Positions 17,515 through 26,356 of a stretch of DNA of 64,000 bases are shown piece after piece. Position 1 is the first letter of the stretch. Each line of letters starts with the position of its first letter. Position numbers and translations under genes: made by a program. Under the pieces are notes generated by a model. The model was not told the DNA's origin and did not search any database. It saw nothing but the letters and a program-made list of their open reading frames with translations. The stretch comes from Acidisarcina polymorpha (lineage in GTDB: Bacteria > Acidobacteriota > Terriglobia > Terriglobales > Acidobacteriaceae): contig NZ_CP030840.1 in assembly GCF_003330725.1 (NCBI RefSeq), forward strand, positions 930,001 to 994,000, in the 5' to 3' direction.

Positions 17515-18327
17515 CTAATGGGTCATGCCGTAAAGGATGTAATCCAACCCGACCCGGAAAGCCATCGAGGCGAACGGCTCCGGATAGTTGGGATCATCGG
17601 CCCACTCCCACGCGTCCCCCAGATGCATGTTGTGGCAGATAGCCACCATGATGCGCCCCTTATCGTCGCGAATAGCGCGCCACTTTGGCTGATAGCCGTC
17701 TTTCTCGTAGGTACGGCCGGTGCGGATCCATTGTTCACCGGGTATCTGCATCTTGTCGTCGACGTCATAGAGGGTGTGAAAGATCTCGTCGCCGCTCTGC
17801 AGGTCATCGACCGGCCGGTCAGGCAGCACCTGTCGCATCCCGTTCATAAAATTCTCCCAGTCCTCGGTGCCGTGAAAGTCATCTACCATGAGGAATCCTC
17901 CCTTCAGCAGGTATTCACGGAGGCGCTTGGCTTCGGCGTCGTTGAAAGACCACATCTGCACCTGCACGGCATAGACCCAGGGATAGTTGAAGATTTCATC
18001 CGAATCGAGCGTGACGACTTGTTCCGTTGGCCGGCCGTCGATGCGGGTGAGCCGATGCATCGCAATCAGGAATTGGCGATCGGCTTTAGGATAATCTCGC
18101 GACCAGGCACTGAACCCCCAGTAACCATGATGGCCAAAGCCACCAATCTCTTCCATGTCCGCAGTGTTGACCGGGTAGGCCAGGCGGGACCAATAGAACT
18201 CCGACTTGGCATACGAGGGGGATTCATCGTCGCCGAAGCCATATTCCGCCACACGCTGGAAAGCCCGCACGCCGACACAGGAAGCCGCCATGACCGCCGA
18301 CACCAGGGCGATGTGCGCGAGCTTCAT
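17515..18327 (-). CDS. DUF4159 protein, copy 1
   Basis: The start is placed at the ATG at 18327, which has GGAGGT six bases upstream and begins a clear signal peptide (MKLAHIALVSAVMAASCVGV). 270 residues; the DUF4159 core includes FNYPWVYAVQVQMW, LREYLLKGGFLMVDDFHG, and the end NPEPFASMAFRVGLDYILYGMTH-like block (positions about 240-270). DUF4159 resembles the amidotransferase-like fold and is found with MoxR/VWA operons; function is unknown. It is the first gene of the minus-strand operon, divergent from the multicopper oxidase, with a 181-bp shared upstream region. Confidence 0.85.
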   Translation of the reverse strand: MKLAHIALVSAVMAASCVGVRAFQRVAEYGFGDDESPSYAKSEFYWSRLAYPVNTADMEEIGGFGHHGYWGFSAWSRDYPKADRQFLIAMHRLTRIDGRPTEQVVTLDSDEIFNYPWVYAVQVQMWSFNDAEAKRLREYLLKGGFLMVDDFHGTEDWENFMNGMRQVLPDRPVDDLQSGDEIFHTLYDVDDKMQIPGEQWIRTGRTYEKDGYQPKWRAIRDDKGRIMVAICHNMHLGDAWEWADDPNYPEPFASMAFRVGLDYILYGMTH

Positions 18328-18508
18328 GGAGGACCTCCGTGAACGCTTATGCGGCGAGCGTACCAGAAATGCCGGCAATGCTGCTCTGATAGACGAAGCC
18401 AACCTGCAGATGGCTTCAACTCGATGAACATCGTGGCCCGGCGGAGCTTGTCGGCGTGATTTGAACGTGAGACCATGCAGGCATGCAGTCCCCGTCGAGT
18501 GCCACGGG

Positions 18509-19957
18509 ATGATGAAACGGCGCGACCTTCTCAAGCTTGCCGGCATCACTCTCGCCGGGACTGGTGCCAGGCGATTACCGCTGCTCGCGCAAACCGGCGT
18601 GGCGGCGAGTCCCGCCTCAGTCGCACCCGCGCGAAAGGCCGACTACACCCTTCATATTGCGCCGGTTACCGTCGAACTCGATCGATCGCACATCCTTTCG
18701 ACGATCGGCTATAACGGCGTCGCGCCCGGACCGGTCCTGCGCATGCGCGAGGGCAAACCGGTCGTCGTTGACGTGATCAATGACACCGACACTCCGGAAC
18801 TGGTTCACTGGCACGGCATGCTCCTGCCGGCGGAACTCGACGGAACCGGGGAAGAGGGCTCTCCGCCGGTCCCGCCGCACGGACGACATCGCTTTGAACT
18901 GACTCCTCGGCCGACTGGAACCCGCTGGTATCATTCGCACGCGATGGCCATGGACGACCTCCATAAGGGGTCCTATACCGGCCAGTTCGGCTTCGTTCAC
19001 GTGGAGGGAGAAAGCGACCCGGGCCAGTACGATCAGGAGCTCTTTCTCGCGCTTCGCGACTGGGAGCCTTTCTTCACCGGCACCATGGAGGACGATGACG
19101 ACGATAGCCACGATGGTCCGCTGCTCGAAAAACCGCCTACGCTGAACACCGACCCCGACGGCCTGGAAGTTGGCTCAGTAACTTACTCGATCAACGATAA
19201 GGCGCTCGGTTCCGGCGAGCCGATCCGAGTGCGCGAAGGGCAGCGGGTGCTGATCCATTTCCTGAACGCGAGCGCCATCGAGAACCGCAGAATCGCGCTC
19301 GCCGGCCACAAAATGAGGGTCATCGCGCTGGACGGAAACCCGGTGCCGTCGCCCCAGTCGCTCGACTCGATCTTCCTTGGAGCGGGCGAGCGCGTTGACG
19401 TCATCATCGAAATGAAGAATCCCGGAGTTTGGGTTCTGGGTGCAACCGAAAAAGTGGTTCGCGAATCCGGGCTGGGGGTAATTGTTGAGTATGCGGGGCA
19501 GCATCGTCAGCCGCTATGGACGGATCCCCAAAAGACCGCTTGGGACTACACCATCTTCGGCGCGGTCAACTCCAATGCACCGCCCCCTCAACAGACGCTG
19601 GAAATGATCTTTGAAAAAATTCCCGGCGGTGCGGGCAAATTCAACTCCTGGCTCATCAATGGCAAGCCATACCCCCACGAACAGGAATTCGTGCTGCAAC
19701 AGGGCATGCGCTATCGACTGGTCATGCGCAACCGGACCGACGACGCGCATCCCATGCATCTTCATCGGCATCTTTGGGAGCTAGCCGAGATCAACGGGAA
19801 GAAGACCAGCGGCATCCTCAAGGATACGGTGATCGTCCCCTACTACGGCCGAGCGGTGGTGGATTTCACGGCCGATCAGCCGGGACTTTCGCTTTTTCAC
19901 TGCCACATCCAGCAGCACATGGATTATGGATTCAAAGCGCTCTTCCGCTCCGCATGA
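18509..19957 (+). CDS. Tat-exported multicopper oxidase
   Basis: The start is set at 18509 because it gives a clean twin-arginine signal (MMKRRDLLKLAG). 482 residues in three cupredoxin domains. All copper motifs are present: HWHG (100-103), YHSH (141-144), HPMHLH (414-419) and HCHIQQH (464-470); the type 1 axial position is F475, as in high-potential laccase-like enzymes. An Asp-rich run (about residues 197-202) lies in domain 2. It probably oxidises phenolics or metals in the periplasm. It sits between two DUF4159 genes. No strong ribosome site is seen before this ATG. Confidence 0.9.
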   Translation: MMKRRDLLKLAGITLAGTGARRLPLLAQTGVAASPASVAPARKADYTLHIAPVTVELDRSHILSTIGYNGVAPGPVLRMREGKPVVVDVINDTDTPELVHWHGMLLPAELDGTGEEGSPPVPPHGRHRFELTPRPTGTRWYHSHAMAMDDLHKGSYTGQFGFVHVEGESDPGQYDQELFLALRDWEPFFTGTMEDDDDDSHDGPLLEKPPTLNTDPDGLEVGSVTYSINDKALGSGEPIRVREGQRVLIHFLNASAIENRRIALAGHKMRVIALDGNPVPSPQSLDSIFLGAGERVDVIIEMKNPGVWVLGATEKVVRESGLGVIVEYAGQHRQPLWTDPQKTAWDYTIFGAVNSNAPPPQQTLEMIFEKIPGGAGKFNSWLINGKPYPHEQEFVLQQGMRYRLVMRNRTDDAHPMHLHRHLWELAEINGKKTSGILKDTVIVPYYGRAVVDFTADQPGLSLFHCHIQQHMDYGFKALFRSA

Positions 19958-20050
19958 GAACCGCGTGCAATTCACATGGCCTGGCTGGCGCGATTTGAGC
20001 CGGTAAACAAGCCGGCACAGATATTAGCGGACGACTCGTAAAATCCGAAC

Positions 20051-20887
20051 ATGACGACGTCGAAGAAGCATTGGCGCCGCGCCTGCGCGCTCGTCGCAGC
20101 CGCGGCTGTACTTGGGGTTTTGCACGCTCAACGCCCCTTCCGACAGTACCCTTCGGTGGAGGGATACGAGAGCCTGCCGCTGCCGCTTGACTGGCAAAGA
20201 CCGGCGGAATGGACCTTCGCCCGGCTGATGTACCCCCCTGGTCCACTCGATGGCTACAGCGGAAGATTCGACGGCGACTGGCGGGAAGGGCTGTCGCTCT
20301 GGACCCAAGACTATCCGCTGGCAGATCGCTCCTTCGCAGAGGCAGTCCGGCGCTTGACCCGGATCGACGCCAAGTCGGTGGAGCAGCCGGTGAACCTGGA
20401 TGATGGCGATGAAATCTATAACTACCCCTGGCTCTATGCGGTCCAGGTTGGCGAATGGGGTCTGACCCAACGCCAGGCAGAAAAGCTTCGGGACTATTTG
20501 TTGCGCGGCGGTTTCTTTATGGCTGATGATTTTCATGGCTCGGAGGAAGAGACTTACTTCACCAAGACGATGAAGATGGTCTTCCCGGATCGGCCCATCG
20601 TGGATATTCCAAACGATGACCCGATCTTTCATACCGTCTTCGATCTCGACGAGCGTTATCAGATCGCCGGGGCGGAGCACTTGCGGACTGGTTACAAAAA
20701 AGACGGAAAGGTTCCGCGGTGGCAGGGCATCTACGACGACAAAGGCCGGGTCATGGTCGCTATTTCGCTGAATTCAGACATTGGCGATTCCTGGGAGTGG
20801 TCAAATAACCCGCAGTATCCGCAAAAATTCTCCGACCTCGGTATACGCATTGGCGTGAATTATGTCTTGTATGCGATGACCCATTGA
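20051..20887 (+). CDS. DUF4159 protein, copy 2
   Basis: 278 residues, paralogous to the DUF4159 gene at 17515-18327: both share YNYPWLYAVQVGEW / FNYPWVYAVQVQMW, the GGFFMADDFHG / GGFLMVDDFHG block, and the same C-terminal ending YVLYAMTH / YILYGMTH. A short signal peptide (alanine-rich, residues 10-25) is visible. It is transcribed with the multicopper oxidase, 93 bp downstream. A role shared with the operon across the divergent promoter is inferred only from paralogy. Confidence 0.85.
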   Translation: MTTSKKHWRRACALVAAAAVLGVLHAQRPFRQYPSVEGYESLPLPLDWQRPAEWTFARLMYPPGPLDGYSGRFDGDWREGLSLWTQDYPLADRSFAEAVRRLTRIDAKSVEQPVNLDDGDEIYNYPWLYAVQVGEWGLTQRQAEKLRDYLLRGGFFMADDFHGSEEETYFTKTMKMVFPDRPIVDIPNDDPIFHTVFDLDERYQIAGAEHLRTGYKKDGKVPRWQGIYDDKGRVMVAISLNSDIGDSWEWSNNPQYPQKFSDLGIRIGVNYVLYAMTH

Positions 20888-21364
20888 GCCAGGTTCATGC
20901 TATCCATAGAGGATTTGCGTTTGGGGCGATAGTGTCACGGCCCTTCGAACGAACTAGCCGCCGGATCGTACCGGTATGTTCCAGAAGCGTCGACGCCAAG
21001 CGTTCGTCTTTCTTGATTTGAGAGCAAGCTGCAGGGAGCGAAGTTCAAATACAACCGCTCCGGTTACAAGAGCCGCTTCACCGCGGATATTAATGGGCAG
21101 GTCAGCGCTCGGTTCGTCATCTGCAGCACCCCATTGATAATCTCCGATCGCTGGTCGCGAAACTGCGCAAATGGATCAACCGCTTCGATATCAAACCAGG
21201 TGTCGGGGTCTATTGCAGACCCTCCTGCGCGGCGCGGGCGGCACGTCTAGAAAACATTCCGTTCCACGCGAGTTGCGCCGGCCCGTTTTCGAAGATTGGC
21301 TGCTATCCAGCCGGGTTGTAGCTACTCTGCTTCAGCTATATTTCTTTGAACCGCCGGGCAGGAA
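20888..21364. other. No supported gene
   Basis: 477 bp between the second DUF4159 gene and the AhpD-like gene. A short stretch near 21030-21110 reads open on the plus strand (KFKYNRSGYKSRFTADI) but I recognise no family and it has no start; it may be a worn fragment. Confidence 0.4.
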
Positions 21365-21772
21365 CTAACCGAGAAGGAACTCTCGATCCACCGGAATCTG
21401 CAGCGAATTAGCAAGGCTATTCGTTTCCGTCGCCATCCCGACGACCGCCAGGAACTCAGCGTACTGCTCGTCCGAGAGTCCCTTAGCCCGCGCCGCGGCT
21501 GTGTGCGAATGAACGCAGTAGCTGCAGCTGTTCGCCGAGGACACCGCGATATACACCAGCTCCTTGGTAAGCGGATCGAGAGCTCCCGGCTCAATCATCA
21601 CCTGTTTGATACTCGTCCAGGTTCGCTTTAGCAGGTCAGGATGATTCGCGAGACCACGCCAGAAATTATTTACAGAATCTGACTTCCGCGTAGCGCGTAT
21701 GTCGTCGAACACGGCCTTGACCACTGGGACGGCTGCAACTTCCTCGTCGGTCCAGAGCTTTACAGTGGCCAA
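21365..21772 (-). CDS. Carboxymuconolactone decarboxylase/AhpD-like protein
   Basis: 135 residues. The AhpD redox motif C83-S-Y-C86-V-H-S-H90 is complete, so thiol-based peroxidase or disulfide activity is more likely than lactone decarboxylation. The fold is all-helical. It is the last gene of a same-strand cluster of oxidoreductases and hydrolases (27.2 to 21.4 kb), lying 19 bp after the quinone oxidoreductase gene, so probably co-transcribed with it. Confidence 0.85.
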   Translation of the reverse strand: MATVKLWTDEEVAAVPVVKAVFDDIRATRKSDSVNNFWRGLANHPDLLKRTWTSIKQVMIEPGALDPLTKELVYIAVSSANSCSYCVHSHTAAARAKGLSDEQYAEFLAVVGMATETNSLANSLQIPVDREFLLG

Positions 21773-21791
21773 GGATAATCCTCCGATCTAA

Positions 21792-22790
21792 TCATAGAGT
21801 AACGACGATCTTCCCGATCTGAGCGTTCGACTCCATATAGCGATGAGCTTCGACGATCTCAGCGAAAGGAAATGTCTTATCGATGAGAGGCTTGAAAGCA
21901 CCTGAAGCAAGATGGTCGAAGATGTATTGCTTCGCCTCGGGGAACACTGGATCGGGTGTCAGCTCAAAGAGAGTGTAGGCCCGGACGGTGAGGGCCTTGG
22001 CAAGCGCCGTGAAGAGCGGGTAAGGGGTTGGCTCAGGCGCCAGGGCACCGTATTCGAAGATGATTCCCTTGGGCGCTGCGGCGACGGCGAGCAATTCGAG
22101 GAGTTTTCCCCCGATGGGATCGAAGACGATGCGCGCGCCTCTTCCCGAGGTGATGTCGTTGACGCGGGCCACCAGATCTTCCTCATCGGTTACGATGACA
22201 TGGTCTGCTCCGCGGTTGAGCAGCTCAGCTTCTTTGGCTCGGGTGCGGGTGACGGCGATGCTGATGGCGCCCTCTACCTTGACCATCTCGATGGCAGCTA
22301 TGCCTACACTGCTGCTGGCAGCGGTGATGATGACGAAATCCCCTTTGACAACTTTGCCAAGCCAAATGAGCGCGCCGTACGCGGTGAGGTACTGCATCCA
22401 GATGGACGCTCCCTGTTCGTACGAGAGATTTGAGGGGTATTCGGCGATTCCATGTAGAGGGACAATAGCAACTTCGCCGTAGACTCCATGGTCGTTGAGT
22501 TTGAAGGTTCCTGGAACCGTGCTGACGGTTTTCCCGATCCAACTGGTATCGACACCAGGCCCTGCGGCTTCGATGATGCCTGCGGCTTCGTAGCCGTTCT
22601 TGGACGGAGGGAGAGGTGTCTCGAGGTATTGACCGTTTCGAAACATGACCTCAGCGCGGTTCAATCCGAGAGTTTTGACACGGAGACGGATCTCACCCGG
22701 GCCAGGCTCAGGTAGCGGGAGTTCGTCGAATTGAAGGACTTCGGCCGGGCCGGTTTTATGGAAGCGAACGATCTTGACTGTGCTGGACAT
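21792..22790 (-). CDS. Zinc-independent quinone oxidoreductase-like dehydrogenase (MDR family)
   Basis: The ATG at 22790 has GAGG five bases upstream and starts MSSTVKIVRFHKTGPAEVL, typical of the family. 332 residues with the GroES-like N-terminal domain and a Rossmann domain carrying TAASSSVGIAAIEM for NADPH binding; the structural-zinc cysteines of alcohol dehydrogenases are missing, as in quinone oxidoreductases. It probably reduces quinones or enones with NADPH. Spacing of 19 bp suggests co-expression with the AhpD-like gene. Confidence 0.85.
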   Translation of the reverse strand: MSSTVKIVRFHKTGPAEVLQFDELPLPEPGPGEIRLRVKTLGLNRAEVMFRNGQYLETPLPPSKNGYEAAGIIEAAGPGVDTSWIGKTVSTVPGTFKLNDHGVYGEVAIVPLHGIAEYPSNLSYEQGASIWMQYLTAYGALIWLGKVVKGDFVIITAASSSVGIAAIEMVKVEGAISIAVTRTRAKEAELLNRGADHVIVTDEEDLVARVNDITSGRGARIVFDPIGGKLLELLAVAAAPKGIIFEYGALAPEPTPYPLFTALAKALTVRAYTLFELTPDPVFPEAKQYIFDHLASGAFKPLIDKTFPFAEIVEAHRYMESNAQIGKIVVTL

Positions 22791-23000
22791 GGCTGCCTCG
22801 CAACAACAGAGTTTTTTGTTTTGATGAACATCGAAGGTGGCAGGACTCAGCATTCAATATTCTCTACCCAGGCCGTCTGGGTTTAGCGATGGGCTGAAGG
22901 GGTCCGGGTGCACGATCCCGGCGGTGACCGTTCTTTCAAAGCGATCAGAGGGCTCGTCGTCAACGAGGTTCTCCACAGGCCATACCATTTGTTTCGATGA

Positions 23001-23537
23001 TCAGCCCTTATTTTCCGCCAGAATGGCCTGTTTCCCGAAGTAGCTGATCAAGTAGAACGAAACTCCGAGCGAGATAACATCCTTGAAGAGAAACAGGCCC
23101 AGGAAGCTCATGTATCTCATCCCATGAACAGAAATAATTGCGCCTGGAGTCGTGATGACCATTGTGCTGGTTGTAAAGAACATGACTGATGCGATCAGGC
23201 CGCCAATGATACCGGCTTTAGGTCGCCAATACCCCGCGATGATCAATGCGGCGGCGACCATCTCGGTAAGCCCGATGAGATCGGAGCCGATATAGGGACC
23301 GAACACTTTGAAGTGCCAGCTGATCAGCGGGCTATTCGAGACCAAGGGAACGATACCTTCGGCTCCGGGCGCAGTCATTTTGTAGGATCCAGCCCAAAGC
23401 AGCATGACAATCATGCCGACGCTGGTGATCAGAAATGGCAGATTTCGCTCGTGCGTCCATGCTGCCAATTGGGTTAGCTTGCTCTTGGCTTGTGCGCGAG
23501 AAACCTCGTGCATTTCTGGAGTAACTAGAGTTTTCAT
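23001..23537 (-). CDS. DUF417/YkgB-like inner membrane protein
   Basis: The start at 23537 (MKTLVTPEMHE) is preferred; AAAGG precedes it. 178 residues with four hydrophobic segments (about 37-57, 87-105, 112-132, 150-170). The pattern LLWAGSYKMTAPGAEGI and PLVSNSPLISW is characteristic of the YkgB/DUF417 family, an integral membrane family of unknown function often found with oxidative-stress genes. It sits between oxidoreductase genes on the same strand. Confidence 0.8.
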   Translation of the reverse strand: MKTLVTPEMHEVSRAQAKSKLTQLAAWTHERNLPFLITSVGMIVMLLWAGSYKMTAPGAEGIVPLVSNSPLISWHFKVFGPYIGSDLIGLTEMVAAALIIAGYWRPKAGIIGGLIASVMFFTTSTMVITTPGAIISVHGMRYMSFLGLFLFKDVISLGVSFYLISYFGKQAILAENKG

Positions 23538-23637
23538 TTTGCCGGCCTTTCGTTCCCTCGTGGGTCTTACATGACGCAATTAAAATGCCTGGGTGTAATG
23601 CAAAGTCGAGATCCGCCTGTCAGACACTGTTTCCGCA

Positions 23638-24411
23638 CTAGATGCCTTTGGTCTCGCCACCGTCCATGCGCACGGAAGTTCCTGTCATCCACTTCGCTGC
23701 GGGCGACACCAGATAGGCCATCAGGTCCGCGATCTCTTCGGGTGTGCCGTAGCGAGCGATCCCGGCCTTTTCAGGAAACTGCTTCATGGCCTCCTCCACG
23801 CTCACGCGGTGTTCCAGAGCCCAGTGTTCAAGGAAAGAGCGGCGACGGCCGGTCATCACCGCGCCTGGAACGACGCTGTTGACCTGGACCCCATCTTTAA
23901 TACCCTGTTCGGCAAAAGCCTTGGCGAGGGCAATTATGGCGGCGTTGACCGCAGCCACCGCGGCGAAACCCGGCTTAGGATCAAGGGCCGCGCTTCCGGA
24001 GATCAACACTACCGATCCGTTTGAAGCTTTCAGCGCTTCCCAGGCTTTCACCGTCAGGCGGCGCGCGCCATGTAGCTTAAGCGCCATGCCATCATCCCAT
24101 TGCGCATCGGTCATCTCGAACAGGTCGATCTGAGGGACAGCGCCGGCAATATTGAGCAAAGCATCGATTCGGCCAAACCGTTCGAGGGTACCCGCGACGA
24201 GGATTTCAGCCGACTGAGGTTCACGCAGGTCGAGCGCATAGATCAGAGACTGTGCACCAGCGGAGTGGACTGCGGAAGCAGTCTTCTCCAATTCGTCGTT
24301 GTTTCTTGCTACAACGACAACAGCTGAGAAATCGTGCGCTAAACGCAACGCGGTGGCGCGACCGATGCCTTGGCTCGCGCCGGTGACGATTGCGACGGAA
24401 TTGTTTGTCAT
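23638..24411 (-). CDS. SDR-family protein lacking the YxxxK motif
   Basis: 257 residues with an intact cofactor loop TGASQGIG (residues 10-17) and Ser in LISGSAAL. Where Tyr-x3-Lys should follow, 13 and 17 residues after the Ser, the sequence reads PGFAAVAAVNAA: neither Tyr nor Lys is there. The rest of the Rossmann fold, including the C-terminal MTGTSVRMDGG, is normal. It may bind NAD(P) without normal catalysis, or use other residues. It lies in the same-strand cluster. Confidence 0.8.
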   Translation of the reverse strand: MTNNSVAIVTGASQGIGRATALRLAHDFSAVVVVARNNDELEKTASAVHSAGAQSLIYALDLREPQSAEILVAGTLERFGRIDALLNIAGAVPQIDLFEMTDAQWDDGMALKLHGARRLTVKAWEALKASNGSVVLISGSAALDPKPGFAAVAAVNAAIIALAKAFAEQGIKDGVQVNSVVPGAVMTGRRRSFLEHWALEHRVSVEEAMKQFPEKAGIARYGTPEEIADLMAYLVSPAAKWMTGTSVRMDGGETKGI

Positions 24412-24657
24412 AGTTCCTCATTGGTTGTGCAAGCCCCGACCTTATGTCCTCGGAAGCGACACTGTCGCTCCAAACACTTGTTGGGTGGCAGGAATTCGTC
24501 AGGCATCTTTCTTAGTTGGTCAACCATAAGCTCCGCCAGAACTCACATGGAGTAAGTGGTTCACGATGGAGAGCAAGTGTCGGCGACCATGTGGCCATCC
24601 GTAAACCGCTGACGCTCCAAGAAGACGTGGCGCTGCTCTGTAGGCCCTTGGCAAGCT

Positions 24658-25628
24658 TCAAAGTTTCACGACCAACTTGCCATTCGCCTCATTGGCTTCC
24701 ATCAAGCGATGCGTCTCGCGAATATCTTCGAAGCGAAACACTCGTGAGGGTTTTGCCTGGAACTTGCCTTGCTCCACCTTCTTCGCAATTTCCTGTAGGG
24801 GAACATCGGAGAGAGGAAATCCCGGCGTCCCAAAGACAAACGAACCGAAGAACGTCAGATAGACACCACTGGCCATCTGTAGCAGCGGGTTGAATTCCTT
24901 GATGGGAGCCAGCCCCCCGAGCCATCCGGCAAGACAGGCTCGGCCTCCGCGACGCAGAATGCGAAGCGAATCGAGAATGACGCTGTTACCAACCAGGTCA
25001 AGAACTGCGTCAATGTGTTTAGCTTCGGCGATGCGTGTTGAGAGTTCCGGACCCTCCAACTCTGCGCGATAGACACCAAGATCCTCCAGCTTCTTAAAGC
25101 GGTCTCGACTCCGAGTTGTGGCGATGACCTTTGCTCCAGCTTCCACCGCGAGGTTAAGAGCGGCGATGCCGAAAGAGGATGTGGCGCCGCGAACTAGCAA
25201 CGTCTGTCCTGCCGTAAGCTCCAGATTGCGGAAAAGGCACGTCCATGCGGTCGCATAAGATTCAGGCAGGGCCGCGAGTTCCTCCCATGGCAGACTGGAC
25301 TCGATCTCAACAACGCCACCAACGTTGGCGCGCGTGTATTCGGCGTAGCTGCCATTGATGGTTCGTCCCAAACCGCCCATGAGAGCGGCAACCTTGCTTC
25401 CGACCGCAAACTCGCCGCCAGGGCACGACTTCACGATGCCGACACATTCAATGCCGCTGACGGGGCCGCTTCCGCCCATTCTCCACGCCGCATGTGCATC
25501 TCGGCGTGATTGATGCCAAACGCCTTGATCTGAATGACAACTTTCCCCGGTTCTGGCTCTGGCTCAGGGATCTCCTTGATCACCAGGCTGTCCAGACCTC
25601 CGAAGTGATCGAGCACGACGGCGCGCAT
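24658..25628 (-). pseudogene. Zinc-type alcohol dehydrogenase/quinone oxidoreductase with a frameshift
   Basis: Starts at ATG 25628 after GGAGAA (MRAVVLDHFGGLDSLVIKE). The first 50 residues end in HMRRGEWAEAAP, then the reading frame must change by one base to continue as VSGIECVGIVKSCPGGEF and on to the end at 24658. One extra C in the run at about 25470 would restore a full gene of about 323 residues. The remainder, including the Rossmann loop GATSSFGIAALNLA, is intact. It may be a fresh mutation or a sequencing error. Part of this gene is copied at 37717-38113. Confidence 0.8.
24761..25158 (-). repeat. 398-bp segment duplicated in inverted orientation at 37717-38113
   Basis: The Rossmann-domain part of the alcohol dehydrogenase gene matches 37717-38113 base for base as far as I can read. 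The one difference is a run of six C here (24913-24918), which is five G in the copy (37957-37961). The two lie on opposite strands, 12.6 kb apart. Confidence 0.9.
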
Positions 25629-25657
25629 CACAGATTCTCCTTTATTGGCGTGCTGTT

Positions 25658-26356
25658 CTACGAAAGCGTTGCGTTAGCGGCTTCAAGGACGATGTCTATA
25701 ACTTTGTCCGGAGCGCTGTACATAGGAGTGTGGTCCACGGTGTGCGAGCGTATGGTTGCGTTCATTCGGCCAGCCATGAACCGCTGAGTCTTTGGATTGA
25801 TCATGCGGTCGTCCTCTGCAATCAGATACCATGAGGGCTTTGTCTTCCACTGCGGAACCGGCGCCTTCTCCTGGATGCAGTTCACCGAGATTGGCCGCTG
25901 CACCGCCGCCATAATGGCTAGCTGATCGGCAGTCGCTTGGTGGGCCACCGCATTGCCGAATCCCTCTCCAGGCATCCATATCAGGCCATACGAATCGGGA
26001 GCGAGTTGCGGAGCCTGGGGATGGGACGGCGTACGGTAAAAGACATCCGCGACAGTCTCTCCCTCATCAGGCGCTAGCGCCGCGATGTACACCAGTGACT
26101 TCACTCGATCGTCTTGAACTGCAGCGATCACTGCCCCCGCATACGCGTGTCCGACGAGAACCACCGGACCGATGGCCCTTTCGATCGCACGATGAAGAAT
26201 GTCCGTGTCCTCGGCGAGAGTTGTGAGGGGAAGTGGCGCTGCCGTCACGTGAAATCCTTTACCTATCAAAGGAAGAACGACGTTGCTCCAACAAGATCCA
26301 TCAGCCCAGGCTCCGTGCACCAGTACGACCGTGCCCGCTTGAGGAGAAGATGTCAT
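25658..26356 (-). CDS. Alpha/beta hydrolase with Ala in the nucleophile elbow
   Basis: 232 residues of the small EstC/salicylate-esterase-like group: oxyanion strand VVLVHGAWADGSCW (residues 10-23), elbow GHAYAG (69-74), acid in LIAEDDRMI, His in VDHTPMYSAP. The elbow has A71 where Ser is expected, so ordinary ester hydrolysis is doubtful unless another residue serves. Everything else is intact. The start overlaps the stop of the next upstream gene by ATGA, indicating coupled translation. Some family members are known to me with the same elbow; whether they are active I cannot say. Confidence 0.85.
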   Translation of the reverse strand: MTSSPQAGTVVLVHGAWADGSCWSNVVLPLIGKGFHVTAAPLPLTTLAEDTDILHRAIERAIGPVVLVGHAYAGAVIAAVQDDRVKSLVYIAALAPDEGETVADVFYRTPSHPQAPQLAPDSYGLIWMPGEGFGNAVAHQATADQLAIMAAVQRPISVNCIQEKAPVPQWKTKPSWYLIAEDDRMINPKTQRFMAGRMNATIRSHTVDHTPMYSAPDKVIDIVLEAANATLS

